Below, in pieces: positions 1 to 11,408 of a stretch of 64,000 nt of DNA. The stretch spans positions 2,356,001 through 2,420,000 of the forward strand of contig NZ_CP069338.1 of assembly GCF_016859125.1 (NCBI RefSeq). Reading direction: 5' to 3'. Position numbers and translations under genes: made by a program. Below the pieces are notes generated by a model that was not told the DNA's origin, ran no database searches, and saw nothing but the letters and a program-made list of their open reading frames with translations. The stretch is from Archangium violaceum (GTDB lineage: Bacteria > Myxococcota > Myxococcia > Myxococcales > Myxococcaceae). Each line of letters opens with the position of its first letter. Position 1 is the first letter of the stretch.

Positions 1-13
1 AGGCTGCGAGCCC

Positions 14-1489
14 ATGCCGCGAGGAGTGCCCGCCGAGCTGTTCCCTCCGCACCTCCCGAGGTTGCGACAGGCGCAGGGACCGCTGCACCGACAGCTCTAC
101 GAGCGCCTGCGTCGAGCCATCCTCACGGGCGTGCTACCGCCCCGGAGCCGGTTGCCCTCCACCCGGACGCTGGCGGCCACCCTGGGGGTGTCCCGCAACA
201 CCGTGGAGCAGGCCTTCTCCCAGCTCGACGCGGAGGGGCTGTTGGAGCGGCGCGTGGGCTCTGGCTCGGTGGTGGCCCTGCCCGAGCATGTCTGGCCTCC
301 GGATGGAACGGTTCGCGCCCCCAAGGGCCGAGCCGAGCTCGCCCCACCGCTGCGCGCGCGAGGCCGGCGGGTCGCGGAGCTGCCACTGTCGGCTCCGCCC
401 AGTGGCCTGCTTCCATTCACCCCGTGCATGCCCGCGCTGGACGCCTTCCCGCTCTCCCTCTGGCGGCGCTCGCTCCAGCGCCAGAGCCGGCAGACTGGCA
501 CGCAGCTGCTGACCTACGGAGAGACGGCGGGTTGGCGCCCACTGCGTGAGGCGGTGGCCGCGCACGTGGGGACGTCGCGCGGGGTGCGTTGCGACTGGCG
601 GCAGGTGCTCATCGTCACCAGCACGCAGCAGGCGCTGGAGCTCGTGGCGCGCCTGCTGCTGGAGGAGGGCGACGCGGTGTGGATGGAAGAGCCCGGCTAC
701 CTGGGCGCGCGCACCACCTTCTCCGCGGCGGGGGCCCGGCTCGTCCCCGTGCCCGTGGACGAGGGAGGCCCGCGGGTGGACGAGGGCCTCGCGCGAGCAC
801 CCGGGGCGCGTCTGGCCTACGTGACGCCGTCCTACCAGTACCCGCTCGGCCTCACGATGAACCTCGCGCGCCGGCTGGCCCTGCTGGAGTGGGCCCGGGC
901 CTCGGGCGCCTGGGTGGTGGAGGACGACTACGACAGCGAGTTCCGCTACACGTCCCGGCCGCTCGCCGCGCTGCAGGGGTTGGACGACACGGGACGCGTG
1001 CTGTACGTGGGCACCTTCAACAAGGTGATGTTCCCCTCGCTGCGGCTGGCGTACCTCGTGGTGCCGGAGCCGCTCGTCGAGCCCTTCCGCCGCGCCAAGT
1101 CCCTGGCGGACGGACATACCGCCCTGCTGTCCCAGGCCGCCATGGTCGACTTCATGGAGCGAGGCCACTTCACCGCGCACCTGCGGCAGATGCGGCTGCT
1201 GTACGCCGAGCGGAGGCAGGCCCTGCTGGACGCGCTCCGCCGCGAGGCCGGGGACAGGCTCCAGCCGGTGGGTTCCGTGGAAGCGGGGATGCATGTCACG
1301 GTGAAGCTAGCGGGCCGCGGGGATGACGTGGGGCTCGTCCAGCGGGCCAGGGGTCAAGGACTGGATGCGCGTCCCCTCTCCACCCACTACCTGGGACCGA
1401 AGCGCTCGAGCGGATTCGTGCTGGGCTTCTCCGGCGTGGATCCCGCCACGCTCCGGGCCGCGGCGGCCTCCCTCGTTTCGGTGCTCTGA
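14..1489 (+). CDS. MocR/PdxR-type GntR-family transcriptional regulator with aminotransferase domain
   Basis: 491 residues, the usual length for MocR proteins. Residues about 20-90 are a GntR winged helix (LPSTRTLAATLGVSRNTVEQ). The rest is a fold-type I aminotransferase domain: VEDDYDSEFRY, then GTFNK with the PLP-binding Lys, followed by FPSLRLAYLV. Such proteins use PLP as effector or cofactor and often regulate vitamin B6, GABA or transport genes. The target is not visible because the upstream side, where a divergent target gene would lie, is outside the window. The frame is open to position 2, so the real start could be further upstream. It converges on the hybrid kinase gene with only 18 bp between stops. 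Confidence 0.88.
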   Translation: MPRGVPAELFPPHLPRLRQAQGPLHRQLYERLRRAILTGVLPPRSRLPSTRTLAATLGVSRNTVEQAFSQLDAEGLLERRVGSGSVVALPEHVWPPDGTVRAPKGRAELAPPLRARGRRVAELPLSAPPSGLLPFTPCMPALDAFPLSLWRRSLQRQSRQTGTQLLTYGETAGWRPLREAVAAHVGTSRGVRCDWRQVLIVTSTQQALELVARLLLEEGDAVWMEEPGYLGARTTFSAAGARLVPVPVDEGGPRVDEGLARAPGARLAYVTPSYQYPLGLTMNLARRLALLEWARASGAWVVEDDYDSEFRYTSRPLAALQGLDDTGRVLYVGTFNKVMFPSLRLAYLVVPEPLVEPFRRAKSLADGHTALLSQAAMVDFMERGHFTAHLRQMRLLYAERRQALLDALRREAGDRLQPVGSVEAGMHVTVKLAGRGDDVGLVQRARGQGLDARPLSTHYLGPKRSSGFVLGFSGVDPATLRAAAASLVSVL

Positions 1490-1507
1490 AACCGCCCTCC
1501 CCGTGCG

Positions 1508-4500
1508 TCAGGGAAGTGGGAGCTCCAGGGTGGCCGTGGCGCCCTTGCCGGGACCCTCGCTCTCCAGCGTGAGGCGACCTCCCATCAACTGCGCCGCCAG
1601 CGCGCTCGCGTGCAGGCCGAAGCCATGGCCGTCCTTGCGCGTGGTGAAGCCATGCGCGAAGAGCTTCTCGCGAACCTCCGGCGCGATCCCCATGCCGTTG
1701 TCCACCACCTGGATGCGCGCCCTCCCCCCTTCCGAGGTGAGCCGCACGCGCAACAACCGCTGCCCCTCCGGCAGCACGTCCAGCGCGTTCCTCGCGTTGC
1801 TCAGCAGGTTGATGAGGATCTGCAACACCTTGTGCTTGTCCAACTGCAACTTCGGCACCGCCGACAGCTCGCGGATGATGGACACGCCGTGGCGCTTGAG
1901 CGAGCCCATCTGGATGCGCAGGGCATCATCCACCAGCTGCCCCAGGTCACACTCCACCTCCATGAGCGACGTCTTGGCGTAGGTCTGCTGCACCTGGACG
2001 ATGGCGCGGATGTGATCGATGTGCCGGGCCATCGCCTCCACGTCCTCCATCAACTTCTCCTGCTCGCGCAGCAGCTCGTCGGAGAGCTCGGCGAGGTAAT
2101 CCGGGAGCTGGCTGCCTCGTGAATTCTCGGACAGGAAGTCCGCCAGGTTCCCCCGGTGCTCCAGGAGCAGGGCCGCGGCCTGCTTCACCCGGCTCACGCG
2201 CGAGGAGCCCACCGCCCTTCGCATCAGCTCGATGTTGATGACGGCGCTGGTGAGGACGTTACCCACGTTGTGCAGCACGTTGGAGGCCACCTCCGTCATG
2301 CCCACCTCACGCGCCATGTCCACCAGCCGGGCCTGGGCCTCCTTCAACGCGCGCGTGCGCTCGTCCACCCTCCGCTCCAGCTCATCGTTGGCCCGGCGCA
2401 GGGCCGCCTCGGCGATCCGGACCTCCGTGTACAGCCGCGCGTTCTCGATGGAGATGGCGGCCTGCGAGGCGAGGTGACTCAGCAGGAAGAGGCGCTCCGG
2501 GCTGAAGGCGTTGGTGGCCAGGTTGTTCTCCAGGTACAGCACCCCGGAGAACACCTCCTGCCGCATCAGCGGCAGGCACAGTACGGACCGGACTCCTCCA
2601 CGCCGCAGGTACTCATCGGACGAGAACGGATGGGGCTGGGAGGCATCGTCGATGCGTACCTGCTCGAGGGTCCGTTTGACGTAGGTGATGAGCGACCACG
2701 GCAGCTCGGCGTCCAGCGAGCCACCCGAGACGGCCGCGACCGAGAGAAAGTCGCCCCTCGGCAGCAGCACGGCGCCCCGCTGGGCTCCGGCGTTCTCGAT
2801 GACCACCTGCATCAAGGTGTTCGCCAGCCGCTCCAGGACGATCTCCCCGGAGATGGCCTGCTGCGCCTTCACCACCGTGAGCGCGTCGATCTGCGTCGAG
2901 TCCGTACTGGTGGTCGCGTCGGCGCGGAGGGTCTCGTCATCCGAGAGGACCCGCAGCGGCGCCAGGCCCGGCCACCGGGACTCCAGGTGCTGAACCTTCC
3001 CCAGGGCGCCCCACTGCACGTAGGCGGACCGGGCATCGCGCGCGAAACAAAGGGCGGCCGTCCGCGCCCGCCGCGTCCGCCAGAAGTTCGCCGCGAGCTC
3101 CGCCGCCATGCCGAAGTATTGAAGGAAGCCGTTCTCGCGGGCCGCATCGATGGCCTCTTCATAAGCGGGGCTCGCCTCATCCGGCCTCCCCCGGAGACGG
3201 GCCCACTCCGCGAACACCATCCGCTCCGGAGCACGAAAGGTCTCCGGGCAGATCTCCGCCCATCGCGCGAGCTGCGCGTGGTGCCGTTGGAGGGACTCGA
3301 GAAGCTCCTCCCGTGCTTCCTCCGACGACCGGGTCTCGAAGGTCGCGGCCAGCGACAGGGCCCGGAAGAGGTGGAAGTCCAGGATGTTGATGCTTCCCTT
3401 CATGACCCAGAGGAGCCCGGCCACCTTGTCCGCGGCCGCGAGCGCCTCCTCGTAGGCGCCACACATGAAGCGGGACCTGAGCTTGAGGATCCAATAGGCG
3501 CTGCGCAGGGCGCTCATGCGCGCGGACGACAAGGACGCCTCGAACTCCTTTTCGTCGAAGCCCTCCCCGCTCAGCGTATCGAACGAGGACGAGCGCCCGC
3601 GCATCTGCTGCACGTAGCGCTGGTAGAGGAGGATCATGTCCCGCGCGTCCACGACCCCGGCCTTGCGCGCGAAGTCGGCTCGCACGAGCGACTCCTGATA
3701 GACATCATCCAGGTTGTGCCCCATGGCGACGCGGTTCAAGACGATGGACGAGCCGCAATAACAAGCCGCCTGGAAGTCCCCCATCTGGACCGCATGGTGG
3801 AAGGCGCCGAGGACGATGTCCTGCGTCACCGAGAAGGGCTGGCTCCAATAGCTGATGAACTGCAGGCTGAAGAGGAGCCTTCCCCGGAGGGCGGACAGGT
3901 TGTAGCGCTCGACGAGCTCGCGGGCGAGCGCCCCCAACGCATAGCCTTCCCGGTACCGATTGAAGGACACGCCGGACATCAATCCCAGCCAGCTGAAGCC
4001 GGTCACGGAGTGCGCCGTGAAGCCGTGGCGCAGGGTGAGGGACACCATCCGGCACAGATTGATGATGAGCAGGTGGGGATTGATGAAGAACGCGGACGAG
4101 AAGAGCGAATGGAAGGCGCCCATCGCCAGCTTCATGTCCGGATCCGTCATGGGCGGAAGGTCGACGAGGCTCTCGATGGGCCGGTCTCCGATCAGCGCCC
4201 ACACCTCCTCATAGGCGGCCGCCGCCTCTTCCTGGGAGGGACTCGAGGGAATCGGCATGCCCAGCCGCTCCAGGAACTCCAGCATGCAGGCGCTGGCTTC
4301 CTGGAGTCGCCCCGTCCCCACGAGGGTGTCGTTCTTCAGGCGGTAGGCTTCCGCCATGTCCGAGTGGGTGCGTGCTCGGGGGAGGAGCTCCTCCGCCAGG
4401 CGGCTCGCCTCGGCGGAGTTGCCACACATGAGCTCGCACGTCGCCTGGTCGAGTCTCACCTTGAGGGCCAGCGCCGCGTCCGTCTCCCACGGGTCTCCCG

Positions 4501-6772
4501 GTATGAGCGAGAACGCCTTCGCGAAATACGTGATGGCGGGACGATGCGCGATGGAGGCCATCGCCTTCGCTCCCGCCTCCGCGTTCAGCCTCGCCAGCCG
4601 GTGGCGCTCCTCGGGCTCCTTCATCAGCTCCGCCCCGGCGTTCAGCTGGCTCACCACGTCGAAGAGCCTCTCCCTCAGCGCCTCGGGCGTGAGGCTCTCC
4701 AGCATCGCCCTTCCGATGCGCAGGTGGATGGCCTTCTGCTCCTCCTCCGTGATGAGCGCATGGGCCGCCTGGTGGATTCGATCATGCAGGAACCGGTACT
4801 GCTCCGGGCCTCCTCTCATCACCAGTCCCTCCTGCAGCGCTGGCCCCAACCCCTGCTCCACCGCCCCCACCTCTCCCTGCTCCGAGAGCGTGCTCAACAT
4901 CGACAGGGAGAAGACGTTGCCCACGCACGCGGCCAGATGGAGCAGTCGCTGCACCTCCCCCGGCAGCTGGCGCAGCTTGCCCACCAGGAAGTCCACCACG
5001 TTGTCCGAGTACCCCATCGCCCGGACCCCCTCCTCGTCCCACCTCCACCCCTCGGCCGTGCGCACCAACAGCCCGTCCTGGTCCAACGTCAGCAAGAGCT
5101 GGTTGAGGAAGAACGGGTTGCCTCCCGTCTTCTCCCGCACCAGCGCGGACAAGGGCTCCACCACCTCCCGCCCCGCCCCTGGCAGCGCATCCCCCACGAG
5201 CTGCTCCACCTGCTCCTGGCTCAGCGGCTCCAGCTGGATGTCCGTCACCCTCGCGCCCGACTTGCGCACCGCCTCCACCGTCAGCATCAGCGCATGGGAG
5301 AGACTGACCTCGTTGTCCCGGTAGGCCCCGAGCAGCAGCAGCGGCGGTGCCTCCGGGTGGGTGAGCAGATGCTGCAGCAATTGCAGACTGGCCGCGTCCG
5401 CCCACTGCAGGTCATCCAGGAACAACACCAGCGGGTGCTCCCTCGTGGCGAACACGCCCAGGAACTTCAGGAACACCTGATTGAAGCGGTTGCGCGTCTC
5501 GGAGGGAGGTAGCGCCTCGACGGGAGGCTGCCTGCCCGCGATGAGCTCCAGCTGGGGGACGAGCTCCACCACGCGCTGGCCCTGCTCCCCCCACGCTTCC
5601 TGGAGGCGCTCGCGCCAGCGCTCCAGCTCCTCGTCGCTGCCCGCCAGCAACTGCTGCACCAGCCCTCGAATCGCCTGCGCCAGCGTCGCGTACGGGATGT
5701 CTCGCTGGAACTGCTCGAACTTCCCACTCAGGAAGAAGCCGCGCCGCCGCACCACCGGCTTGTGCAGCTCCTGCACCAGCGACGACTTGCCGATGCCCGA
5801 GTAGCCTCGCACCAGCATCAGCTCCGCATGTCCTCCGTGGACGACCCGATCGAATCCACTCAGCAGCGTGGACACCTGGGCCTCTCGCCCATAGAGCCGC
5901 TGTGGCAGGGAGAGGCGCCGGGGCACGTCCCGTGCGCCCAACGGAAACACCTCGAGCGGCCCTTCCCGGCACCGCTCCAGATCGGCGCGCAGCCCCTCGG
6001 CGCTCTGGTAGCGCTCCTCGGCCGTCTTGGCCAACAGCCTCATCACGATGGCAGAGAGGGCCAGCGGAATGGACGGGCGGAGCTCGTGCGGTGGCCTCGG
6101 GTGCTGGGCCATGTGCGCGTGGAACCATTCGAGCGCATCCCGGCCCTGGAACGGCCGGCTCCCCGTCAGCAGCTCGTAGAACGTCACCCCCAGCGAATAC
6201 AGGTCCGTGCGGTAGTCCACCAACCGGTTCATCCGCCCGGTCTGCTCCGGCGACATGTACGCCAGCGTCCCTTCGACCAGGTCCGCGGGTGCCGCCTCCA
6301 GGTGCTCCACCCGCTGCAACGTGGCCACCCCGAAGTCGATGAGACGGGTTCCCCCCGTCGGCTCGGCGATGATGTTGGCGGGCTTGATGTCCTTGTGGAT
6401 GACGCCGTGGCGGTGGATCTCCCCGAGGTTCGCCGCCAGGGAGACGGCCAGCTCCAGGAATCGCGGGATCGCCAGGGGCTGGCCCACGAGCTCGGACAGG
6501 GGCACACCGCGCACCTCCTCCATCAGGAGCACGGGGCGCTCGAGGATCTGCTCGTGGGAATAGGGCCGGACCACGCCACGCACATCCCGCAGCCGTTGCA
6601 GGATGCTGTACTCCCGGCGATAGCGCTCGCGCTCGCGCGGACCCGCGGACACGGTCGCGGGCGTCTTGATGATGACCGGCAGGCCATCCGACTCGCGTAC
6701 CGCCTGGAAGAGCACGTTCGAGCTCGTGGCTCGGAGCGTACCGAGGAGCTTGTACCCTGGGATATCGAGCAT
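1508..6772 (-). CDS. Giant hybrid sensor: Ser/Thr kinase - AAA ATPase - TPR-like - GAF - histidine kinase
   Basis: 1754 residues from ATG 6772 (a TTG lies one codon earlier). Domains in order: protein kinase about 1-270 (Lys36; HKD 126-128; DFG 146-148); AAA_16/STAND-type ATPase about 290-560 (Walker A GYSGIGKSS, 323-331; FLDDLQWAD); a long helical TPR-like stretch; GAF near residue 1290 (QRGAVLLP); a coiled coil; then a histidine-kinase core with an unusual H-box (SNVLHNVGNVLTS) and an HATPase domain (DNGMGIAP, HGFGLHASALAA). No receiver domain or membrane segment is seen, so it is probably a cytoplasmic sensor linking Ser/Thr and His phosphorylation. The start lies 3 nt after the P450 stop, so the two are probably translationally coupled. 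It is closely related to the protein at 34333-39600. Ligand and targets are unknown. Confidence 0.9.
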   Translation of the reverse strand: MLDIPGYKLLGTLRATSSNVLFQAVRESDGLPVIIKTPATVSAGPRERERYRREYSILQRLRDVRGVVRPYSHEQILERPVLLMEEVRGVPLSELVGQPLAIPRFLELAVSLAANLGEIHRHGVIHKDIKPANIIAEPTGGTRLIDFGVATLQRVEHLEAAPADLVEGTLAYMSPEQTGRMNRLVDYRTDLYSLGVTFYELLTGSRPFQGRDALEWFHAHMAQHPRPPHELRPSIPLALSAIVMRLLAKTAEERYQSAEGLRADLERCREGPLEVFPLGARDVPRRLSLPQRLYGREAQVSTLLSGFDRVVHGGHAELMLVRGYSGIGKSSLVQELHKPVVRRRGFFLSGKFEQFQRDIPYATLAQAIRGLVQQLLAGSDEELERWRERLQEAWGEQGQRVVELVPQLELIAGRQPPVEALPPSETRNRFNQVFLKFLGVFATREHPLVLFLDDLQWADAASLQLLQHLLTHPEAPPLLLLGAYRDNEVSLSHALMLTVEAVRKSGARVTDIQLEPLSQEQVEQLVGDALPGAGREVVEPLSALVREKTGGNPFFLNQLLLTLDQDGLLVRTAEGWRWDEEGVRAMGYSDNVVDFLVGKLRQLPGEVQRLLHLAACVGNVFSLSMLSTLSEQGEVGAVEQGLGPALQEGLVMRGGPEQYRFLHDRIHQAAHALITEEEQKAIHLRIGRAMLESLTPEALRERLFDVVSQLNAGAELMKEPEERHRLARLNAEAGAKAMASIAHRPAITYFAKAFSLIPGDPWETDAALALKVRLDQATCELMCGNSAEASRLAEELLPRARTHSDMAEAYRLKNDTLVGTGRLQEASACMLEFLERLGMPIPSSPSQEEAAAAYEEVWALIGDRPIESLVDLPPMTDPDMKLAMGAFHSLFSSAFFINPHLLIINLCRMVSLTLRHGFTAHSVTGFSWLGLMSGVSFNRYREGYALGALARELVERYNLSALRGRLLFSLQFISYWSQPFSVTQDIVLGAFHHAVQMGDFQAACYCGSSIVLNRVAMGHNLDDVYQESLVRADFARKAGVVDARDMILLYQRYVQQMRGRSSSFDTLSGEGFDEKEFEASLSSARMSALRSAYWILKLRSRFMCGAYEEALAAADKVAGLLWVMKGSINILDFHLFRALSLAATFETRSSEEAREELLESLQRHHAQLARWAEICPETFRAPERMVFAEWARLRGRPDEASPAYEEAIDAARENGFLQYFGMAAELAANFWRTRRARTAALCFARDARSAYVQWGALGKVQHLESRWPGLAPLRVLSDDETLRADATTSTDSTQIDALTVVKAQQAISGEIVLERLANTLMQVVIENAGAQRGAVLLPRGDFLSVAAVSGGSLDAELPWSLITYVKRTLEQVRIDDASQPHPFSSDEYLRRGGVRSVLCLPLMRQEVFSGVLYLENNLATNAFSPERLFLLSHLASQAAISIENARLYTEVRIAEAALRRANDELERRVDERTRALKEAQARLVDMAREVGMTEVASNVLHNVGNVLTSAVINIELMRRAVGSSRVSRVKQAAALLLEHRGNLADFLSENSRGSQLPDYLAELSDELLREQEKLMEDVEAMARHIDHIRAIVQVQQTYAKTSLMEVECDLGQLVDDALRIQMGSLKRHGVSIIRELSAVPKLQLDKHKVLQILINLLSNARNALDVLPEGQRLLRVRLTSEGGRARIQVVDNGMGIAPEVREKLFAHGFTTRKDGHGFGLHASALAAQLMGGRLTLESEGPGKGATATLELPLP

Positions 6773-6775
6773 CAA

Positions 6776-8119
6776 TCACCCCAGGCGGCGAACCCGAAGC
6801 TGGATGCCACTCTTGGGGTGGGGGAAGGGAACCTGGACGTACTCGAGATCCTGCCCCGGCACGAGCTCCCACGTGTAGTGCTTCAGCAACAACGCCAGCA
6901 TCACGCTCATCTCCACCATCGCGAAGTGCTGGCCCAGGCAGATGCGCGGCCCGCCGCCGAAGGGAATGAACGTGCCGGGCTTCTTCTGCTCGTTGCGCTC
7001 GGAGCCGAAGCGATCGGGATCGAACCGCTCCGGGGCCGACCAGGTCGAGCCCCCGTGCGCGGACTTGATGCTGACGGGAATCATCCACCCCTTGGGGATG
7101 CGGTAGCCGTTGTAGGCCACGTCCCGGGTGGTGACGCGGAAGGCACCGCCAATGGGAGGAATGAGACGCATGCCCTCGTTGAGGAGCTGGACGAGGTAGG
7201 GCATCGCCCGCAGCCCATCCAGCGTGAGGGGGCCCTGCAGGCCCGCGACCGCCTCGCGGCCCCGCTGGAGCACGTCCGGGTACTGGGCCAGCATCAGCAG
7301 GAGGTTGGAGGTGGCGGTGACGGTGGTGTCGTGCCCGGCGAAGAGGAGCAGTTGCAGCTCGTCGACGATCACCTCGCGCGTCAGGGGATTGCCCGCCTCG
7401 TCACGGCTCTGGATGAGCGAGCCCAGCAGATCCGGCGGTTGCTCGGTCCGCGACTGCCGCTCGGAGACCACCTGCTCCAGGTAGCCGACCATCGCCTTCT
7501 TCGCGGCGAGCGCCCGCCCGAACGTCGTCCAGGGCAGGTTCACCGTGACGGGAACGAAGAGCCCCGCCGTCCAGGACTTGAAGTGGCGCATCAGGAACGG
7601 CACGTCCACCGTGTCCTGCCCGAAGATGAGCGCCAGGGCGATCTCGAAGGCCAGCTCCCGCATGGCGGGCCACAAGGTGAAGTCGCCCGGGAGCGCCGCC
7701 CAGCGCTCGAAGTGCCGCGTGGCGATCGCTTCGATGGTGGGCACGAACCCACGCATCGTCGCGTAGCTGAAGTGGGGCGCGAGCAGACGGCGCCGCTCCA
7801 GGTGCTCCTCGCCTTCGATCATCGAGAGGCAGTGCGCCCCGAGCAACTGGCGGACCCCCGGAGTCCAGCGGTTCTTCAGGTACTTGCCCTCGCCCGCGAA
7901 GATCCACTGGATGGCCTCCGGGCCGAGCAGGAACACGGTGGGTGAACCCAGCACGTGGGACCGGAAGACGGGGCCGTACTGGCTTTGCCGGCGTTGGATG
8001 AAGGCCCGGCTGGAGCGCAGGAACTCCAGCGTCTCCCCGAGCAGCGGGAGGCCAGATTTCCCAGGGGGGAGCGGGAGGTTCTCAGGAGACGGGGAACTGG
8101 CATCCACCTGGAGCGTCAT
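6776..8119 (-). CDS. Cytochrome P450 (CYP120/CYP26-like)
   Basis: 447 residues with all P450 hallmarks: proline-rich N-terminus (PLPPGKSGLPLLGETLEFL), I-helix AGHDTT at 261-266, ExxR (EGMR, 315-318), and the heme loop FGGGPRICLG with Cys394 as the thiolate ligand. No N-terminal membrane anchor is seen. The N-terminal style resembles CYP120/CYP26-type hydroxylases of isoprenoids or retinoids (inference from overall look). ATG 8119 is chosen because a GGAG sits 8 nt upstream; an in-frame ATG at 8167 has no such site. No ferredoxin gene lies nearby, so electrons must come from elsewhere. It is the first gene of a two-gene unit with the giant hybrid kinase, whose start is 3 nt after the P450 stop. 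Confidence 0.93.
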   Translation of the reverse strand: MTLQVDASSPSPENLPLPPGKSGLPLLGETLEFLRSSRAFIQRRQSQYGPVFRSHVLGSPTVFLLGPEAIQWIFAGEGKYLKNRWTPGVRQLLGAHCLSMIEGEEHLERRRLLAPHFSYATMRGFVPTIEAIATRHFERWAALPGDFTLWPAMRELAFEIALALIFGQDTVDVPFLMRHFKSWTAGLFVPVTVNLPWTTFGRALAAKKAMVGYLEQVVSERQSRTEQPPDLLGSLIQSRDEAGNPLTREVIVDELQLLLFAGHDTTVTATSNLLLMLAQYPDVLQRGREAVAGLQGPLTLDGLRAMPYLVQLLNEGMRLIPPIGGAFRVTTRDVAYNGYRIPKGWMIPVSIKSAHGGSTWSAPERFDPDRFGSERNEQKKPGTFIPFGGGPRICLGQHFAMVEMSVMLALLLKHYTWELVPGQDLEYVQVPFPHPKSGIQLRVRRLG

Positions 8120-8243
8120 GTCGATGTCTCCGGGCCGTTGGGGGAACAGCCCATGAGGAGAGATCATACAGGAAGCCCAGGCGGGACGTGAGGGAGCGGC
8201 CGGGAGTCCAACCCCTCCTCTCCTCTGACGTTCATCGTGACTT

Positions 8244-9677
8244 TCACTGCGGGCGTAGCACGAGCAGCCGCAGCTCGGTCATGTCCTCGATGGCGTACTT
8301 CACGCCCTCGCGCCCCACCCCCGAGCCCTTCACGCCGCCGTAGGGCATCGTGTCGACGCGGAAGCTCGGCACGTCGCCCACGACGACGCCTCCCACCTCC
8401 AGCTCGTCCCACGCGTGCATCGCCTTCGACAAGTCATTGGTGAAGAGGCCCGCCTGCAATCCATAGCGCCCCTCGTTCACCACTCGCAGCGCCTCGTCGA
8501 ATGCCTGGAAGGGCTGGAGCAATACGACCGGACCGAAGGCCTCCTCCGCGCTCAGCGGCTCGTCGGCGGGCACGCCCTCCAGCACGGTGGCCTCGAGCAG
8601 TGCGCCGCGCCGCCCTCCCCCCGTCAGCACACGAGCCCCCCGCTCCACCGCGCGTTGAATCCAGCCCTCCAGCCGCCGCGCGGCGGGCTCGTCGATCATC
8701 GGACCGAGCGTGGTGGACTCGTCCCGGGGGTTCCCCGCGCGCAGCGCCCGCGCCCGTGCGACGAGCCGCTCGCGCAGCGCGTCGTACAGCTCCTCGTGCA
8801 CGAGCACGCGCTGCACCGAGATGCAGCTCTGCCCCGCCTGGAAGAAGGCGCCATGGGCCACCCGGTCCGCGACGAAGTCCAGGCGTTCGCCCTGGTCACG
8901 GTCCACCACGCAGGCCGCGTTGCCTCCCAACTCCAGGACCACCTTCTTGCGGCCAGCGCGCGCCTTGAGCTCCCACCCCACCTTCTCCGAGCCGGTGAAC
9001 GAGAGCAGCTTCAGCCGGTCGTCCTCGATGAAGGGCCCCACGTCCTCGAGGCGCGTCGGGAGCACCGAGAAGGCCCCCTCGGGGAGCTCCGTCTCGGCGA
9101 GCACCTCGGCCAGGAGCATCGCGCTCACGGGCGTGCGATCCGACGGTTTGAGCACGAACGGGCAACCCGCGGCGATGGCCGGCGCCACCTTGTGCGCCAC
9201 CAGGTTGAGCGGGAAGTTGAACGGGGTGATGAACGAGCACGGGCCCACGGGCACGCGCTGGGTGAAGCCCCGGTAGCCGGCCGCGCGCCGGGACACCTCC
9301 AGGTTCAGCACCTCGCCCTCGAGCCGCACGGCCTCCTCGGCCGCCGCCTTGAACGTGTCGATCAACCGGGTGACCTCGCCCCGAGCGTCGCGCAGGGGCT
9401 TGCCCGCCTCGACGCAGAGCGCGAGCGCGAGCTCCTCGGCCCGCTCATGGAAGCGGCGCACACAGTGCTCGAGCACCTCCTGCCGCGCATACGGCGCCAG
9501 CCGCCGCATGGGGCCCGTCGCGCGCACCGCGGCGGCGATGGCCTCCTCCACGGCCGCCGCGTCCGCGAGCGCCACGCGGGTCACGACCTCGCCCGAGTAC
9601 TTATCGGTCACGGCCAGCTCCGCGTTGGACTGCCGCGGACGGTTGGCCAGGTAATACGGATAGCGTTCAGCCAGCAT
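8244..9677 (-). CDS. Aldehyde dehydrogenase (NAD(P)+-dependent, ALDH superfamily)
   Basis: 477 residues. ALDH signature residues are all present: oxyanion Asn154 (TPFNFP), cofactor Lys177 (LKPSD), general base Glu249 (LELGGNAA), catalytic Cys285 (AGQSCIS). It oxidises an aldehyde to a carboxylate; the substrate cannot be read. It is close to the lactaldehyde / glyceraldehyde-3-phosphate (non-phosphorylating) / phosphonoacetaldehyde type. ATG 9677 is chosen over 9695 because GGGAGG lies 7 nt before it and overlaps the stop of the ThDP enzyme. The gap to that gene is 14 nt, so the two form an operon: the ThDP enzyme may make or cleave a 2-keto compound and this enzyme oxidise an aldehyde. Confidence 0.92.
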   Translation of the reverse strand: MLAERYPYYLANRPRQSNAELAVTDKYSGEVVTRVALADAAAVEEAIAAAVRATGPMRRLAPYARQEVLEHCVRRFHERAEELALALCVEAGKPLRDARGEVTRLIDTFKAAAEEAVRLEGEVLNLEVSRRAAGYRGFTQRVPVGPCSFITPFNFPLNLVAHKVAPAIAAGCPFVLKPSDRTPVSAMLLAEVLAETELPEGAFSVLPTRLEDVGPFIEDDRLKLLSFTGSEKVGWELKARAGRKKVVLELGGNAACVVDRDQGERLDFVADRVAHGAFFQAGQSCISVQRVLVHEELYDALRERLVARARALRAGNPRDESTTLGPMIDEPAARRLEGWIQRAVERGARVLTGGGRRGALLEATVLEGVPADEPLSAEEAFGPVVLLQPFQAFDEALRVVNEGRYGLQAGLFTNDLSKAMHAWDELEVGGVVVGDVPSFRVDTMPYGGVKGSGVGREGVKYAIEDMTELRLLVLRPQ

Positions 9678-9691
9678 GGCGTTCCTCCCTT

Positions 9692-11308
<1,617 letters not shown>

Positions 11309-11408
11309 GGGGTTCTTCCTCCGGGACGAGGAGAAATCTAAACGTGGGCCACGATTCGTCCATTCGTTTGTTCCCATGAACCCGATAGGCATTGCCTATG
11401 ATGAGGGA
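11309..11408. promoter_or_regulatory. Divergent promoter region with LysR-type T-N11-A palindrome
   Basis: This 100-bp gap separates the ThDP enzyme (minus) from LysR (plus). At 11385-11399 is a perfect 15-bp palindrome, ATAGGC-ATT-GCCTAT, containing T-N11-A (T11386, A11398), the classical LysR box. It ends 9 bp before the LysR start, where binding could repress lysR and act on the divergent operon. Confidence 0.7.

Noticed and set aside
2156-5512. 1118-codon open frame antisense to the first giant kinase
   Set aside because: Low-complexity His/Arg/Gly/Leu composition typical of the high-GC complementary strand; no domain seen.
6773-6775. TTG start one codon before the kinase ATG
   Set aside because: ATG 6772 matches the paralogue's N-terminus exactly; the TTG adds only Met.
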